52,493 nt of DNA from an uncultured Oscillospiraceae bacterium (GCA_947629755.1 CANREY010000003.1:1-52493); one strand, 5' to 3'. Shown: positions 16,696-27,565, numbered from the stretch's first letter. Program-made: numbers and translations. Notes: a model not told the origin generated them from the letters alone.

Positions 16696-18704
16696 TGAAG
16701 AAAAACGGCTTCGGAGGGCGCTCGCTTATCGGCCTGTGCTTCCTCTTTCTCTACCTCCCCATATTCCTTCTCATCTTCTTCAGCTTCAACGCCGGGGAGT
16801 CCTCCGCCGTCTGGCGTGGCTTCTCCCTTCGCTGGTATGGGGAGCTATTTCAGAATAGGCTTGTCATTGAGAGCCTCGCCACTACTCTCTTAGTCTCCCT
16901 CTTGGCCACGGCCATAGCCACTGTGGCTGGGACCTTCGCCGCCATCGGCATATACAGCCTCACGAAAAAGTGGCGGGACCCCATACTTGTTGTCAACGAC
17001 ATTCCCATGATGAACGCGGACATCGTCACCGGCGTGTCCCTCTGCCTTTTCTTCGTGGCCTTTTTCAACGGCTGGGGCGGTATCGCCCGGTGGCTCAACT
17101 CATGGCAGAGCCTCATAGAATTTCCCACCCGCATGACGCTGGGCCTCACGACCCTCATAATCGCCCACGTGTCCTTTGACATACCCTACGTCATTTTGAA
17201 CGTGTCCCCCCGCCTTCGCCAGATGGACAAAAATTTGGTGGACGCGGCCCAGGACTTAGGTTGCACCTGGATGCAGGCGTTCTTCAAGGTGATATTGCCG
17301 GAGATAAAGCCCGGTATCGTCTCCGGCGCCCTTATCGCCTTCACCATGAGCGTGGACGACTTCGTCATAAGCTACTTCACAGCGGGCTCGGCCACCCAGA
17401 CGCTGGCCATGACCATCTACGGCATGACGAAAAAGCGTGTGACCCCGGTGGTCAACGCCGTCAGCACCCTCATGTTCTTAGCGGTGCTCATAGTGCTGAT
17501 AATCAACAACCTCCGCTCGGCAAAGCAGGAAAAGCTGAACGCCAAGCGGGCCTCCTTCGAACCCGTCCGTGAAAACCCCCGCGTGGAGCGCTTCAAGGCG
17601 TGGCTCACCACCCCCCGCGGGAAGCTCACAAAGCGCCTCACCGCCCTTTGCACCTGCGTCGTATTCGTGGGCACCGTGGTGTTCCTCACGGCCTTCACCA
17701 CCTCCCGCCCCGTGGTCAACGTCTGCTCCTGGGGCGAGTACATCGACGAGGACTTAATTGACGAGTTTGAGGCCGAGACGGGCATACGGGTGAACTACCA
17801 GACCACGGACTCCAACGAGACGCTCTACTCCCTTCTCAAATCCGGCGGCGCGGACTACGACGTGGTGGTCCCCTCGGACTACATGATAAGCCAGCTTATC
17901 GAGGAGGGTATGCTGGAGGAGCTGGACTACTCCCAGATACCCAACTTTGAGAAGATCGACCCGCGCTTTCGCAACCTGCCCTACGACCCGGAGAACAAGT
18001 ACACCGTCCCCTACACCTGGGGCACCGTGGGCATAATCTACAACTCCACCATGGTGGACGGCGAGATAACCAGCTGGTCCTCCCTCTATGACGAGGCAAA
18101 CGCCGGTCAGGTCCTGCTCATCGGCAACTCCCGCGATGCCTTCGGCATAGCCTTAAAGTACCTTGGCTACTCCGTGAACACCACAAACGAGGACGAGATA
18201 CGCGCGGCCTACGAGCTGGTGGCCGACGCCAACGAGCGCGGCATATTCCAAGGGAAGGTCATGGACGAGGTATTTCAGGCCATGGAGGGCGGCAACGCCG
18301 CCATCGCCACCTACTACGCCGGCGACTATCTGTCCATGCTGGAAAATAACGAGGACCTCAAATTTGTCGTCCCCGACGAGGGCTCCAACTGGTTCGTGGA
18401 CGCCATGTGCGTCCTGAAGGAGGCCCCCAACTACGACAACGCCATGAAGTGGATAAACTTCATCGCCTCCACGGACGCAAACCTTCGGAACATGGACTTC
18501 ATCTGGTACGCAAGCCCCAACTCCGAGGCCCTTGAGAAGTACCCCGCCTGGTACGAGGAGCAGTACGGCGAGGAGCTGGACCCGGAGATCTACGAGATAA
18601 TGGCCGCCCCCCAAGAGGTCCTTGACCGTTGCGAGATGTACACCGTCCTCCCCCGCGCCACCAGGACCCTCTACAACAACCTCTGGATACAGCTGGGCAT
18701 CTAA
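16695..18704 (+). CDS. potCD: Fused PotC permease and PotD polyamine-binding protein
   Basis: One continuous 669-residue protein. Residues 1-275 are a PotC-type permease with six helices and an EAA loop (VDAAQDLGCTWMQAFFKVIL, about 182-201). A linker of about 40 residues leads to a seventh helix (about 316-336). From about 341 to the end comes a PotD-type solute-binding domain (VVNVCSWGEYIDEDLIDEFE; VVPSDYMISQL; VPYTWGTVGIIYN). The extra helix places the binding domain outside the cell, tethered to the channel, so no lipoprotein signal is needed. Acidic and aromatic residues suit polyamine binding; the exact ligand is inferred. No stop or frameshift separates the halves. Confidence 0.94.
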   Translation: MKKNGFGGRSLIGLCFLFLYLPIFLLIFFSFNAGESSAVWRGFSLRWYGELFQNRLVIESLATTLLVSLLATAIATVAGTFAAIGIYSLTKKWRDPILVVNDIPMMNADIVTGVSLCLFFVAFFNGWGGIARWLNSWQSLIEFPTRMTLGLTTLIIAHVSFDIPYVILNVSPRLRQMDKNLVDAAQDLGCTWMQAFFKVILPEIKPGIVSGALIAFTMSVDDFVISYFTAGSATQTLAMTIYGMTKKRVTPVVNAVSTLMFLAVLIVLIINNLRSAKQEKLNAKRASFEPVRENPRVERFKAWLTTPRGKLTKRLTALCTCVVFVGTVVFLTAFTTSRPVVNVCSWGEYIDEDLIDEFEAETGIRVNYQTTDSNETLYSLLKSGGADYDVVVPSDYMISQLIEEGMLEELDYSQIPNFEKIDPRFRNLPYDPENKYTVPYTWGTVGIIYNSTMVDGEITSWSSLYDEANAGQVLLIGNSRDAFGIALKYLGYSVNTTNEDEIRAAYELVADANERGIFQGKVMDEVFQAMEGGNAAIATYYAGDYLSMLENNEDLKFVVPDEGSNWFVDAMCVLKEAPNYDNAMKWINFIASTDANLRNMDFIWYASPNSEALEKYPAWYEEQYGEELDPEIYEIMAAPQEVLDRCEMYTVLPRATRTLYNNLWIQLGI

Positions 18705-18723
18705 AACCCCCAAAAGCACAGAA

Positions 18724-18751
18724 AAACCCTCCCCAAAACCGGGGAGGGTTT
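18724..18751 (+). terminator. Intrinsic terminator of the pot operon
   Basis: Perfect 11-bp stem AAACCCTCCCC / GGGGAGGGTTT, loop AAAACC, followed by TGTTGTTTGCTTTAA. Confidence 0.9.
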
Positions 18752-18768
18752 GTTGTTTGCTTTAACTT

Positions 18769-19173
18769 TCAGGTCTTTCCCGAAAATCTGTTCCCGCACT
18801 TGCGGCAGGTTATCTGGAGCTTCCCCTTGCCTCTTGGGACCCTCAGATATGAGTGGCAGGTGGGACAGCGGAAAAATTTATACTCCTTGCGCTGTGAAAA
18901 CCTGACCCTGCTGTCCGCGAAATACCGCCTTACGCGTTGGGTCTTATCGAGAAACCGCCTTTCCTCCTCCCGCCTCTTATAAACATTGCGGGAGAGCACA
19001 CGGAAAAGCGTGTACACCATGGACACAGTGGTCAGAACGTAGAACACATATCCCACAACGCCCGGTATGAACGAGAGGAGAATAAACGCGAATGTCAGTA
19101 TCCACGTGAATTTTGCGATAGCGTCCATTCCGTTCCGGCCCTGAAAGAAATTATACAAAAACCGTCTTATCAT
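18769..19173 (-). CDS. Membrane protein with C-terminal zinc ribbon, function unknown
   Basis: A 134-residue protein. Two closely spaced membrane helices (about residues 18-60) are followed by a strongly basic cytoplasmic stretch rich in Arg and Lys. It ends with a zinc ribbon built from CPTCHSYLRVPRGKGKLQI and CRKCGNRF. The start follows GAGGAGGG at 6 bases. It stands alone, facing the pot operon end to end. I do not recognise a named family; similar zinc-ribbon membrane proteins are common hypotheticals in Oscillospirales. Confidence 0.75.
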   Translation of the reverse strand: MIRRFLYNFFQGRNGMDAIAKFTWILTFAFILLSFIPGVVGYVFYVLTTVSMVYTLFRVLSRNVYKRREEERRFLDKTQRVRRYFADSRVRFSQRKEYKFFRCPTCHSYLRVPRGKGKLQITCRKCGNRFSGKT

Positions 19174-19269
19174 ATCCCGCCCTCCTCTCTTTTGATACAT
19201 ATATTGTAGTCAAATTTCATACCGGGAGTTTTAATAAACTGTAAATTTTCTCTCAATTATATAAAAATT

Positions 19270-19297
19270 ATACCGCCCCGGTTTACCGGAGCGGTAT
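19270..19297. terminator. Terminator of ftsZ, usable in both directions
   Basis: Stem ATACCGC-c-CCGG / CCGG-a-GCGGTAT with a TTTA loop, T-rich on both sides (TTTTTC on plus; AATTTTTAT on minus). Located 26 bases after the ftsZ stop. Confidence 0.8.
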
Positions 19298-19322
19298 TTT
19301 TCAGTCACAGACTGTCATAGAT

Positions 19323-20441
<1,119 letters not shown>

Positions 20442-20502
20442 GATCTATCCTCCTGATAAACTTGCCGCCCTCGGCAGTTCTTTAATATATAATACCATGA
20501 TT

Positions 20503-20531
20503 ATTTTAAACTCTTTTTTTGCCAAGGTCAA
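20503..20531 (-). promoter_or_regulatory. Promoter of ftsZ
   Basis: TTGACC, 17 bases, TAAAAT on the minus strand, in the 196-base gap between ftsQ and ftsZ. A second AT-rich box (TATATT) lies closer to the gene. It would allow ftsZ expression independent of the upstream cluster. Confidence 0.7.
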
Positions 20532-20637
20532 TAGTTTATATGGAATTTTTGCGCAATTTATCAAATCCGCCGGTCTTTTTCCTCACAAAAACCCTCCGTC
20601 CCCGCGCGATCCGACACGACCCCGCGCAAAATCCGCC

Positions 20638-21384
20638 TCAGGACGTGTAGAGGAGCCTTCCTCCCTGTTCCTCGTCGTATATGACGTTCTGTCCGCTCCC
20701 GGCCTGGGGGTTTTGCTTCGTGAAGTGGTCTAAAAGCTGGAACTTCCTGTCCAGATCCTCCACCCGGCCGAAATTCACGTTGTAGCCGTTATAGTCAAAC
20801 GCCACTGACGAGAGATTGCTCACGTCCAGCCACTTCACCATTCCCAGAACATTGTTGTCCGTCAGGGCCTTCATAAACTCCTTTAGCGACGACAGCCTCG
20901 CGCTCTCGCCGTCCCCAAGGTCCAGGTCCCGCCCCACCTCAGGCTCCACGGGCGTTATGCCCCTGACCTCCACGTTCCCCTCCGGGGCCGCGGCCAGACG
21001 GTCAAGGATACGCAGACTGCTGTCAAGTATGAGATACTCCCCATCGAAGGCCACGGTGACAGCGGGCAGGCTCTCGGTTATCTTTATTATGACCTTCCCC
21101 GGAAGGTCCCTTTTCACGCTCACCGTGTCCACATACGGCAGCGCCTTTTTGATGCTTATTTCAGCGCTCCCCGCGCCGACGAAGAATATGCTGTCGTCCA
21201 GCTCAAGTCCTGAGGCGTCTATGACCTCCTTGGGGGTATACTTCACCGCGCCCTCCACCGTTATCTCCGACACCTTGAAAAAAAGCGCCATAGCCGCAAT
21301 GGCCGCAATGGCGAAGAACGCCACGGCCATGGTGATGTAGAGCGCCGTCCCGCCGGCGCGCCTGTATGTCCCCTTGTTACCCAT
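20638..21384 (-). CDS. ftsQ: Cell division protein FtsQ/DivIB
   Basis: A 248-residue bitopic protein: a short basic cytoplasmic tail, one membrane helix (about residues 14-36), then a POTRA domain (VSEITVEGAVKYTPKEVIDAS) and the FtsQ beta domain. It joins FtsL and the septal synthase in the divisome outside the membrane. The conserved NYNV-like end is seen as DYNGYNVNFG. It starts one base after murA ends. Confidence 0.9.
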   Translation of the reverse strand: MGNKGTYRRAGGTALYITMAVAFFAIAAIAAMALFFKVSEITVEGAVKYTPKEVIDASGLELDDSIFFVGAGSAEISIKKALPYVDTVSVKRDLPGKVIIKITESLPAVTVAFDGEYLILDSSLRILDRLAAAPEGNVEVRGITPVEPEVGRDLDLGDGESARLSSLKEFMKALTDNNVLGMVKWLDVSNLSSVAFDYNGYNVNFGRVEDLDRKFQLLDHFTKQNPQAGSGQNVIYDEEQGGRLLYTS

Positions 21385-21385
21385 G

Positions 21386-22651
21386 TCATTTGTCCTTTCG
21401 ATCTATTCTCTCGGCGCGGCCTCCAAGCATCATGAGGCTGTCCGCTATCTTCCCGTATCCTCTGTCGATGTGGCAAAGCCGGCTTATCTCCGTCTCGCCC
21501 TCGGCGGCCAGCGCCGCCACTATGAGCGCCGCCCCGCCCCGAAGGTCCGTGGCCTCCACCTTTGCCCCGTGGAGCTTTTTCGTCCCCTCGACGATGGCCA
21601 CTCTCCCGTCCACCCTTATGTCCGCGCCGAGCCTTATGAGCTCCGGCACGTGGCGGTATCTGTTCTGAAATACTGTCTCCACAAAGGCCGTGGCCCCTTC
21701 CGCCACCGCCGCGGCCGCCATCAGCACCGGCTGGGCGTCCGTGGGAAAGCCGGGATACGGCCCCGTAATTATTGTCCCCGGCGGTACAGGTCTTTTCTCC
21801 ATGACGCACCGAAGCTCGTCTCCGTTTTCGGTTATCCGCGCTCCCATGCGCCGGAAGGCCCCGATCACCGCCCTCATGTCGCCGGTGTCGGCGTTTACGA
21901 GCGCTATGTCCCCTCCCGCGGCCGTCACCGCCGATATGTACGTGGCCGCCGCTATCCTGTCTGGGATCACCGTGTGCTCCGCGTAAGCCCTCGCGGTCCC
22001 GCCCTCCACTGTTACTGTGGAGGTCCCGGCCCCCGTGACGTTCACGCCCAGCTTTTTAAGGTACTCCCCCAGATCCCGTATCTCCGGCTCTCTTGCGGCG
22101 TTGGTTATGAAGGTCACGCCCTCCGCCCCGGCGGCGGCCAGCATACTGTTCTCCGTGGCCCCCACGCTCGGTATGGGAAGGTCTATCCTTGCCCCCGTGA
22201 GCTTTGCGGCCTTGCATATGAGGTCCCCGCCGTTTTCCTTAACGTCGGCTCCCAGCAGCCTCATTGCCTTAAGGTGCAGGTCTATGGGCCTCGGCCCCAG
22301 CTCGCACCCGCCCGGCATGGACAGTGTGGCCTCGCCGCAGCGGGCCAATATGGGCCCTAAGAATATGACCGACGAGCGCATACGCCGCATGAGCTCATCA
22401 GGTATGTCGCACCGCGTTATTTTCCGGGAATCTACCCGGACGGTGCCGTCCTCAAATTCCGCCTCGCACCCCAGATGCCGCAGAATGTCTATCGCCGCGT
22501 GCACGTCCGTAAGGTCCGGGCAATTTCTTATAACGCTCTCGCCGCCCTCCAGGACAGTGGCGGCCAATACGGGCAGGACGCTGTTTTTCGCCCCTTGGAC
22601 GGCTATCCGCCCGGAGAGCCGCTCCCCGCCCCAAATCTTCAAAACGCTCAT
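21386..22651 (-). CDS. murA: UDP-N-acetylglucosamine 1-carboxyvinyltransferase
   Basis: MurA transfers enolpyruvate from PEP to UDP-GlcNAc, the first committed step of peptidoglycan synthesis and the target of fosfomycin. Lys22-Asn23 is visible in QGAKNSVLP, and the fosfomycin-reactive cysteine is Cys116 in MPGGCELGPRPID. Length 421 is standard. It lies between murG and ftsQ in the division cluster. Firmicutes often carry a second copy elsewhere; only this one is in the window. Confidence 0.97.
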   Translation of the reverse strand: MSVLKIWGGERLSGRIAVQGAKNSVLPVLAATVLEGGESVIRNCPDLTDVHAAIDILRHLGCEAEFEDGTVRVDSRKITRCDIPDELMRRMRSSVIFLGPILARCGEATLSMPGGCELGPRPIDLHLKAMRLLGADVKENGGDLICKAAKLTGARIDLPIPSVGATENSMLAAAGAEGVTFITNAAREPEIRDLGEYLKKLGVNVTGAGTSTVTVEGGTARAYAEHTVIPDRIAAATYISAVTAAGGDIALVNADTGDMRAVIGAFRRMGARITENGDELRCVMEKRPVPPGTIITGPYPGFPTDAQPVLMAAAAVAEGATAFVETVFQNRYRHVPELIRLGADIRVDGRVAIVEGTKKLHGAKVEATDLRGGAALIVAALAAEGETEISRLCHIDRGYGKIADSLMMLGGRAERIDRKDK

Positions 22652-22710
22652 AGTTACCCCCGAAAAGCATGATGTTTTCAGGTCATACTATGCGCCGTCC
22701 GCTTTTCAGG

Positions 22711-23835
22711 TCACTTTTTTAAAAGCTCCGATATAACCTCCACTATCTTCCCCGACGCGTCCCGAACTCCGAGCTTCGCGCTCCCTCTCTCAAGAGCGTC
22801 CAGCCGGGCCCTGTCCCGTATAAGGCTCACCGCCGTATTATAGAGCTGTTCCCCGGTGAGCCCCTCCTCGGATACAAGTATGGCCCCGCCGGCCTTCTCA
22901 AGCTCGCGGGCGTTTTTCGTCTGCTGGTCGTTTGTGACGTTGGGGCTGGGCACAAGTATGGAGGCCCTGCCCAGCGCCGTTATCTCCGCCAGCGTTGAGG
23001 CCCCCGCCCTGCAAAGGATAAGGTCCGCCGCCGTCATAACAAGTCCCATGTCGTCTATATAGGGCCTTAAGTCCACCCAGGCGGGCAGTCCGTAGACCCC
23101 CATCTCGCCCAGTCTCTCTATCATACGCGCAACGCCCGTGTCGCCGTTGCCCGTGGCGTGGAGGTGGTGCATGGCACCGCTTCTGGAATTGAGGCGGATA
23201 AAATCCGCCATCTTGCTGTTCATGTTGTCCGCGCCAAGGCTCCCCCAGAAGGACACGACCAGCGGCTTTCCCGCGATGCCCAGCCGCCTTTTGGCCTCCT
23301 CGCGGCTAAATCGCAGAAAGTCCTCCCTTATGGGCGTGCCGGTTATGACGACCCGCTCCGGCTTTTTGCAGTGCTCCTTTACCGAGGGGAAGGCCGCCAT
23401 CACCCTGTCCACCGTGCCGGAGAGCATCTTCGTGGTGAGCCCCGGCACCGCGTTTGACTCGTGTACGGCCGTGGGTATCCCCCTCCCGGCGGCGGCCTTC
23501 AGCACGGGGTAGCACACGTACCCTCCCGTGCCTATCACCGCGTCCGGCGCGTACACGTCCAGTATCTCCCGGCACTCCTTTTTTGACACCGAGAGATTTT
23601 TCAGCGTAGTCATATTGTGCTTTATATCCCCCGGCTTTATACCGCGGGCAAAGCCCGTTATGGTTATGTTTCGTATCTCATATCCGGCGGCGGGTATGAG
23701 CCTGTTTTCCAGCTCCCGTCCCGCGCCCACGAACAAAAACTCGCTTCCTGGCATGGTCTCCCTGAGCCTGCCCGCAATGGCCAGAGCCGGGTTTATGTGA
23801 CCCGCCGTCCCGCCGCAAACCATCAAAAACTTCAT
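22711..23835 (-). CDS. murG: Lipid II-forming GlcNAc transferase MurG
   Basis: MurG adds GlcNAc to lipid I on the inner membrane face. The N-terminal GGTAGHINPALA glycine-rich loop is diagnostic, and the second half has the donor-binding region (ILCRAGASTLAEITALGRASIL). Length 374 is normal. It overlaps ftsW by 4 bases (ATGA), so the lipid II maker and the SEDS polymerase are coupled. Confidence 0.97.
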   Translation of the reverse strand: MKFLMVCGGTAGHINPALAIAGRLRETMPGSEFLFVGAGRELENRLIPAAGYEIRNITITGFARGIKPGDIKHNMTTLKNLSVSKKECREILDVYAPDAVIGTGGYVCYPVLKAAAGRGIPTAVHESNAVPGLTTKMLSGTVDRVMAAFPSVKEHCKKPERVVITGTPIREDFLRFSREEAKRRLGIAGKPLVVSFWGSLGADNMNSKMADFIRLNSRSGAMHHLHATGNGDTGVARMIERLGEMGVYGLPAWVDLRPYIDDMGLVMTAADLILCRAGASTLAEITALGRASILVPSPNVTNDQQTKNARELEKAGGAILVSEEGLTGEQLYNTAVSLIRDRARLDALERGSAKLGVRDASGKIVEVISELLKK

Positions 23836-25043
23836 TTATCCTTCTCGCCCTTCCTTTTTCTTAACGGAATATCTCTTGATACCGACAGAACTATTCCCAT
23901 CTCTATCAGCTGTATCCAAAGCGCCGTACCGCCATAGCTGAAAAACGGCAGTGAGATACCCGTACACGGAACAAGGTTCGTGACCACGGCCACGTTCAAA
24001 AATACCTGTATGGCCAGAAGGCTCGTTATGCCCGTAATGACCAGGGCTCCGAAGCGGTCCCGCGCGTGGAGCGCCAGCCAGTAGCCGCGGATAATGAGAA
24101 GGGCGAAGAGCACCAAAATGAGCATCGCTCCCACAAACCCCAGCTCCTCGCATACAATGGAGAAGATGAAGTCGTTGTGCTCCTCCGGAAGGTACATATA
24201 CTTCTGATGTCCCTGCCCCAGCCCCAGGCCCAGAAGGCCCCCGGAGCCGATGGCGTAGAGCGACTGGATTATCTGAAGGCCCGTGTCCAGCGGATCGGAC
24301 CAGGGATCGCGCCAGGAGGTTATGCGCGAGGAGGCGTAGGCCATCTTCGTGACTATGAGCCACCCGGCCAGCCCCACCACTATGAGCCCCACGGCGAAGT
24401 ACTGCCAGCGCGTGCCCCCGGCGAACATCATTATTGCCCCTATGGCTATAACGATGACCGAGGCGGATATATGCGGCTCTAAGAGGAGAAGTCCCACTGT
24501 GACCACAAGTATCCCCGCGAAGGGCATAACTCCGTATTTGAAGGTCCCCATGAGGTTACGGTAGTTGCAGATAAGGTCGGCAAAGGCGAGTATAATGGCG
24601 AGCTTTGCAAATTCCGAGGGCTGGAAGGTGGTAAAGCCCAAGTCGAACCAGCGGTTTGCGCCCACCGTGGAGCGCCCCACGCCGAAAAACGGCACCAGCG
24701 CCAGCATCACAAGGGTAAAAAGCAAAAGTGGCATTGCCCAGCGGCGGTAGAAATTCGTGGAAAATCTTGAGGCCACTATCATCATCACAACACCCGTCAC
24801 GGCGAATACGAGCTGCTTTACAAAGTATTCCGTGGCGTTGCCCTCGGAGTAATAGGCTCTGGCGAAGCTGGCCGACAGGACCATCACCACGCCTATCATC
24901 AGTATAAGAAGCGTCAGCAGAAAGAAGGGAAGGTCGATAGGCCCGCGTTGCGCACGGCTCTCGTCGGTCCTGTCCCGGAGCTCACGGGCGGCGTATTTCG
25001 TCTCGCCCCCCACGGCCTCGGCCGCGCTCTGGTATTTGTCCAT
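23832..25043 (-). CDS. ftsW: SEDS-family septal glycosyltransferase FtsW
   Basis: A ten-helix SEDS protein of 403 residues with GANRWFDLGFTTFQPSEFAK, followed later by the conserved VPCTGISLPFFSYGGTAL. SEDS proteins polymerise lipid II together with a class B PBP, here encoded three genes upstream. The ATG after GGGAGGGG is chosen over an in-frame TTG seven codons earlier. FtsW rather than RodA or SpoVE is inferred from the division cluster. Confidence 0.93.
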   Translation of the reverse strand: MDKYQSAAEAVGGETKYAARELRDRTDESRAQRGPIDLPFFLLTLLILMIGVVMVLSASFARAYYSEGNATEYFVKQLVFAVTGVVMMIVASRFSTNFYRRWAMPLLLFTLVMLALVPFFGVGRSTVGANRWFDLGFTTFQPSEFAKLAIILAFADLICNYRNLMGTFKYGVMPFAGILVVTVGLLLLEPHISASVIVIAIGAIMMFAGGTRWQYFAVGLIVVGLAGWLIVTKMAYASSRITSWRDPWSDPLDTGLQIIQSLYAIGSGGLLGLGLGQGHQKYMYLPEEHNDFIFSIVCEELGFVGAMLILVLFALLIIRGYWLALHARDRFGALVITGITSLLAIQVFLNVAVVTNLVPCTGISLPFFSYGGTALWIQLIEMGIVLSVSRDIPLRKRKGEKDK

Positions 25044-25078
25044 TCTCTCCCCTCCCTCGTTCAAAATTCAGATGATCG

Positions 25079-26074
25079 TCAAATGCGGGCCCGCAGATAG
25101 GTCCCGAAAAAGCTCAGTACAGCCATAAGCGCCGAAATACCCACGAACACCGTGAATATCCGCCTCTCGCCCCAGCCGGACAGCTCCAGATGGTGGTGCA
25201 AGGGTGCCATCTTGAAAAAGCGCTTGCCGTGGGTAAGCTTGAAGTACGCCACCTGGATTATATCCGACAGCGTCTCCACGATATATACAAGCCCCAGCGG
25301 CACAAGAATGAGCGGCATGTCAAGGGCGAAGGCCGTGGCGCACACCGCCCCGCCTAAAAAGAGGGACCCCGTGTCCCCCATGAAGACCTTGGCGGGGTAG
25401 AAGTTGAAAACAAGAAATCCCACGAGCCCCCCGGCCAGCGCCGCGCCGAAAAGTCCCACGGAGCTATAACCCCACGCCGCCGCTATGGCCGCGTAGCACA
25501 CCGCCACGGGCGTTGTCACCCCCGCCGCCAGACCGTCGATGCCGTCCGTAATGTTCACGGCGTTGACGCACCCGACTATGATGAACACCGCCAGCGCCAG
25601 ATAGACGGGGTAGGGTATATTCAGGCTTACGTCAAAAAAGGGCACATACAGCGCGTGGAAGTTAAGATGTCCCTCCAGCCTCAAGAGAAGTATGAGCACC
25701 ACCGCGGCGGCCACCTGCAATATGAGCTTCTGCGCCGCCGTAAGGCCAAGATTTTGCTTTTTCTTCACCTTCTCGTAGTCGTCAAGAAATCCTATGAGCC
25801 CGAAAAGGAGCGAGAACACAAGTATTATTATGTGCCGCCAATCCCCGGCCATTATCTCGTCTAAGCCCCCGACTACGCACATAAAGGTCACGCCCGTTAT
25901 GAACATGAGCCCGCCCATTGTGGGGGTCCCCTGCTTTCCTGAGTGCCAGGAGGGGCCGTTTTCCTTTATGGTCTGTCCGGCGTGCATTCGGCGAAGGGCC
26001 GGTATGAGCACCAGCCCCACCGCCACCGTCACCAGGAATGAGCCCGTAAAGGCCCAGATAAGGTCTAAGATCAT
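25079..26074 (-). CDS. mraY: Phospho-N-acetylmuramoyl-pentapeptide transferase
   Basis: MraY makes lipid I from UDP-MurNAc-pentapeptide and undecaprenyl phosphate. The ten-helix protein has the family motifs KQGTPTMGGLMF, DGIDGLAAG, FMGDTGSLFLGG and the histidine motif MAPLHHHLELSGW. The start is the ATG 10 bases past murE (331 residues), preceded by GAGGACGGG. In many relatives murF separates murE and mraY; here it does not. Confidence 0.97.
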   Translation of the reverse strand: MILDLIWAFTGSFLVTVAVGLVLIPALRRMHAGQTIKENGPSWHSGKQGTPTMGGLMFITGVTFMCVVGGLDEIMAGDWRHIIILVFSLLFGLIGFLDDYEKVKKKQNLGLTAAQKLILQVAAAVVLILLLRLEGHLNFHALYVPFFDVSLNIPYPVYLALAVFIIVGCVNAVNITDGIDGLAAGVTTPVAVCYAAIAAAWGYSSVGLFGAALAGGLVGFLVFNFYPAKVFMGDTGSLFLGGAVCATAFALDMPLILVPLGLVYIVETLSDIIQVAYFKLTHGKRFFKMAPLHHHLELSGWGERRIFTVFVGISALMAVLSFFGTYLRARI

Positions 26075-26084
26075 GTTCCCGTCC

Positions 26085-27536
26085 TCACATTGCTTTCGCG
26101 TTTTTGAAATATTCCGCCACGACCTCACGCTCGTCCAGATGGTGCTTTACGTGGTCGATCTCCTGATACGTCTCGTGGCCCTTCCCCGCCAGCACCACCG
26201 TGTCGCCTGCCTTCGCTATGTCAAGGGCCCTCGCTATGGCCTCCCGCCTGTCGCAGATGACCTCAACGGGCTTATTTTCGCCCTTTATGCCCTTCATTAT
26301 CTCGTCGATTATGGCCTCCGGCCTCTCGGTCCGCGGGTTATCCGAGGTCACTATCACGTAGTCCGACAGTCTCTCGGCGATCTCACCCATTATTGGCCGC
26401 TTCACCGGGTCCCTGTCACCGCCGCAGCCAAAGAGGACTATGACCCGCCCCTTTGTAAAGCCCCTGACGGTCTTTAAAATATTCTCCAGCGCGTCCGGCG
26501 TGTGGGCGTAGTCAATGAGCACCGTGTAGTCAGTGCCCGTGGGCACCACCTCCGCCCGGCCCTTCACGCCGGCGCAGTCACAAAGCGCCGCCTTGACCTT
26601 ATCCACCGTCACCCCGGCGCATATGCACGCCGCCGTGGCCGCCAAGGCGTTATATACCGAGAACATACCCGGTATTCCCAGCCTTATCTTCTCAAGCTTC
26701 CCCGTCATCAAAGCGCAGAAGCTCACGGAGCTTGCGTGGAGCTTTATGTCCCTCGCCGTCAGGTCCGCCTCGTCGGATTTCGCGGAGTAGGTGTATATCT
26801 CCCCCGTGGCGGCCTTCAGCATGGTATCGCTCCATGGGTCGTCTATGTTTATTATGGCCCTGTCGCACATGGTGAAGAGCCTTGACTTGGCCTTTGCGTA
26901 CTCCTCCATGGTCCTGTGGAAGTCCAGATGGTCCTCCGTGAGGTTGGTGAATATGCCCTCCATGAACCTTATGCCGTACACCCTGTCAAGGTATAGGGCG
27001 TGGGAGGACACCTCCATCACCACGTACTCACACCCCTCGTCCGCCATCTGCCGGAGTAACGCTTGGAGCTCCAAGCAGTCCGGCGTGGTCCGGTCAGTCT
27101 CAAATTCCTCGGAGCCTATCATGTTCCTGTTTGTGCCGATGAGCCCCACCTTTACGCCCAGCGTCTCCTCCAAGACCGTCTTTATGAGGTTTGTGGTGGT
27201 CGTCTTCCCGTTTGTGCCGGTGACGCCAATCATCTTCATACGCCGGGAGGGGTTGCCGTATAGGTTCCCCGCCGCCGCGGCCATGGCCCTCCGGGAATCT
27301 CGCACCGTCACCGACGGCACGCCCTCAGGGACCTCCTCCCCGATTACCGCCGCGGCCCCGGCCGCGACCGCCGCGTCTATGAACCGGTGGCCGTCGCTCT
27401 CGTAGCCCCTGACCGCCACGAAAACCGACCCCTCGGTCACCTTTCGCGAGTCCGCCACAAGGCCCGTGACCTCGGTGTCGAGATCCGCGCTCACGCTCAC
27501 AATATCAAGTCCAGAAATAAGCTCGCCAAGCTTCAT
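26085..27536 (-). CDS. murE: UDP-MurNAc-tripeptide synthetase, meso-DAP adding
   Basis: MurE ligates the third amino acid of the stem peptide using ATP. The ATP loop GVTGTNGKTTTTNLI and the lysine/histidine motifs of Mur ligases are present. DNPR at residues 399-402 is the meso-diaminopimelate specificity motif, so the wall should be of the DAP type. Length is 483. It lies 30 bases after the class B PBP gene. Neither murF, murD nor murC follows. Confidence 0.96.
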   Translation of the reverse strand: MKLGELISGLDIVSVSADLDTEVTGLVADSRKVTEGSVFVAVRGYESDGHRFIDAAVAAGAAAVIGEEVPEGVPSVTVRDSRRAMAAAAGNLYGNPSRRMKMIGVTGTNGKTTTTNLIKTVLEETLGVKVGLIGTNRNMIGSEEFETDRTTPDCLELQALLRQMADEGCEYVVMEVSSHALYLDRVYGIRFMEGIFTNLTEDHLDFHRTMEEYAKAKSRLFTMCDRAIINIDDPWSDTMLKAATGEIYTYSAKSDEADLTARDIKLHASSVSFCALMTGKLEKIRLGIPGMFSVYNALAATAACICAGVTVDKVKAALCDCAGVKGRAEVVPTGTDYTVLIDYAHTPDALENILKTVRGFTKGRVIVLFGCGGDRDPVKRPIMGEIAERLSDYVIVTSDNPRTERPEAIIDEIMKGIKGENKPVEVICDRREAIARALDIAKAGDTVVLAGKGHETYQEIDHVKHHLDEREVVAEYFKNAKAM

Positions 27537-27565
27537 AAGCTCACCTGCCCGGAAAAACTGACTTA

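Noticed and set aside
21374-22360. 328-codon plus-strand frame opposite murA
   Set aside because: Arises from codon bias; murA is unmistakable on the minus strand.
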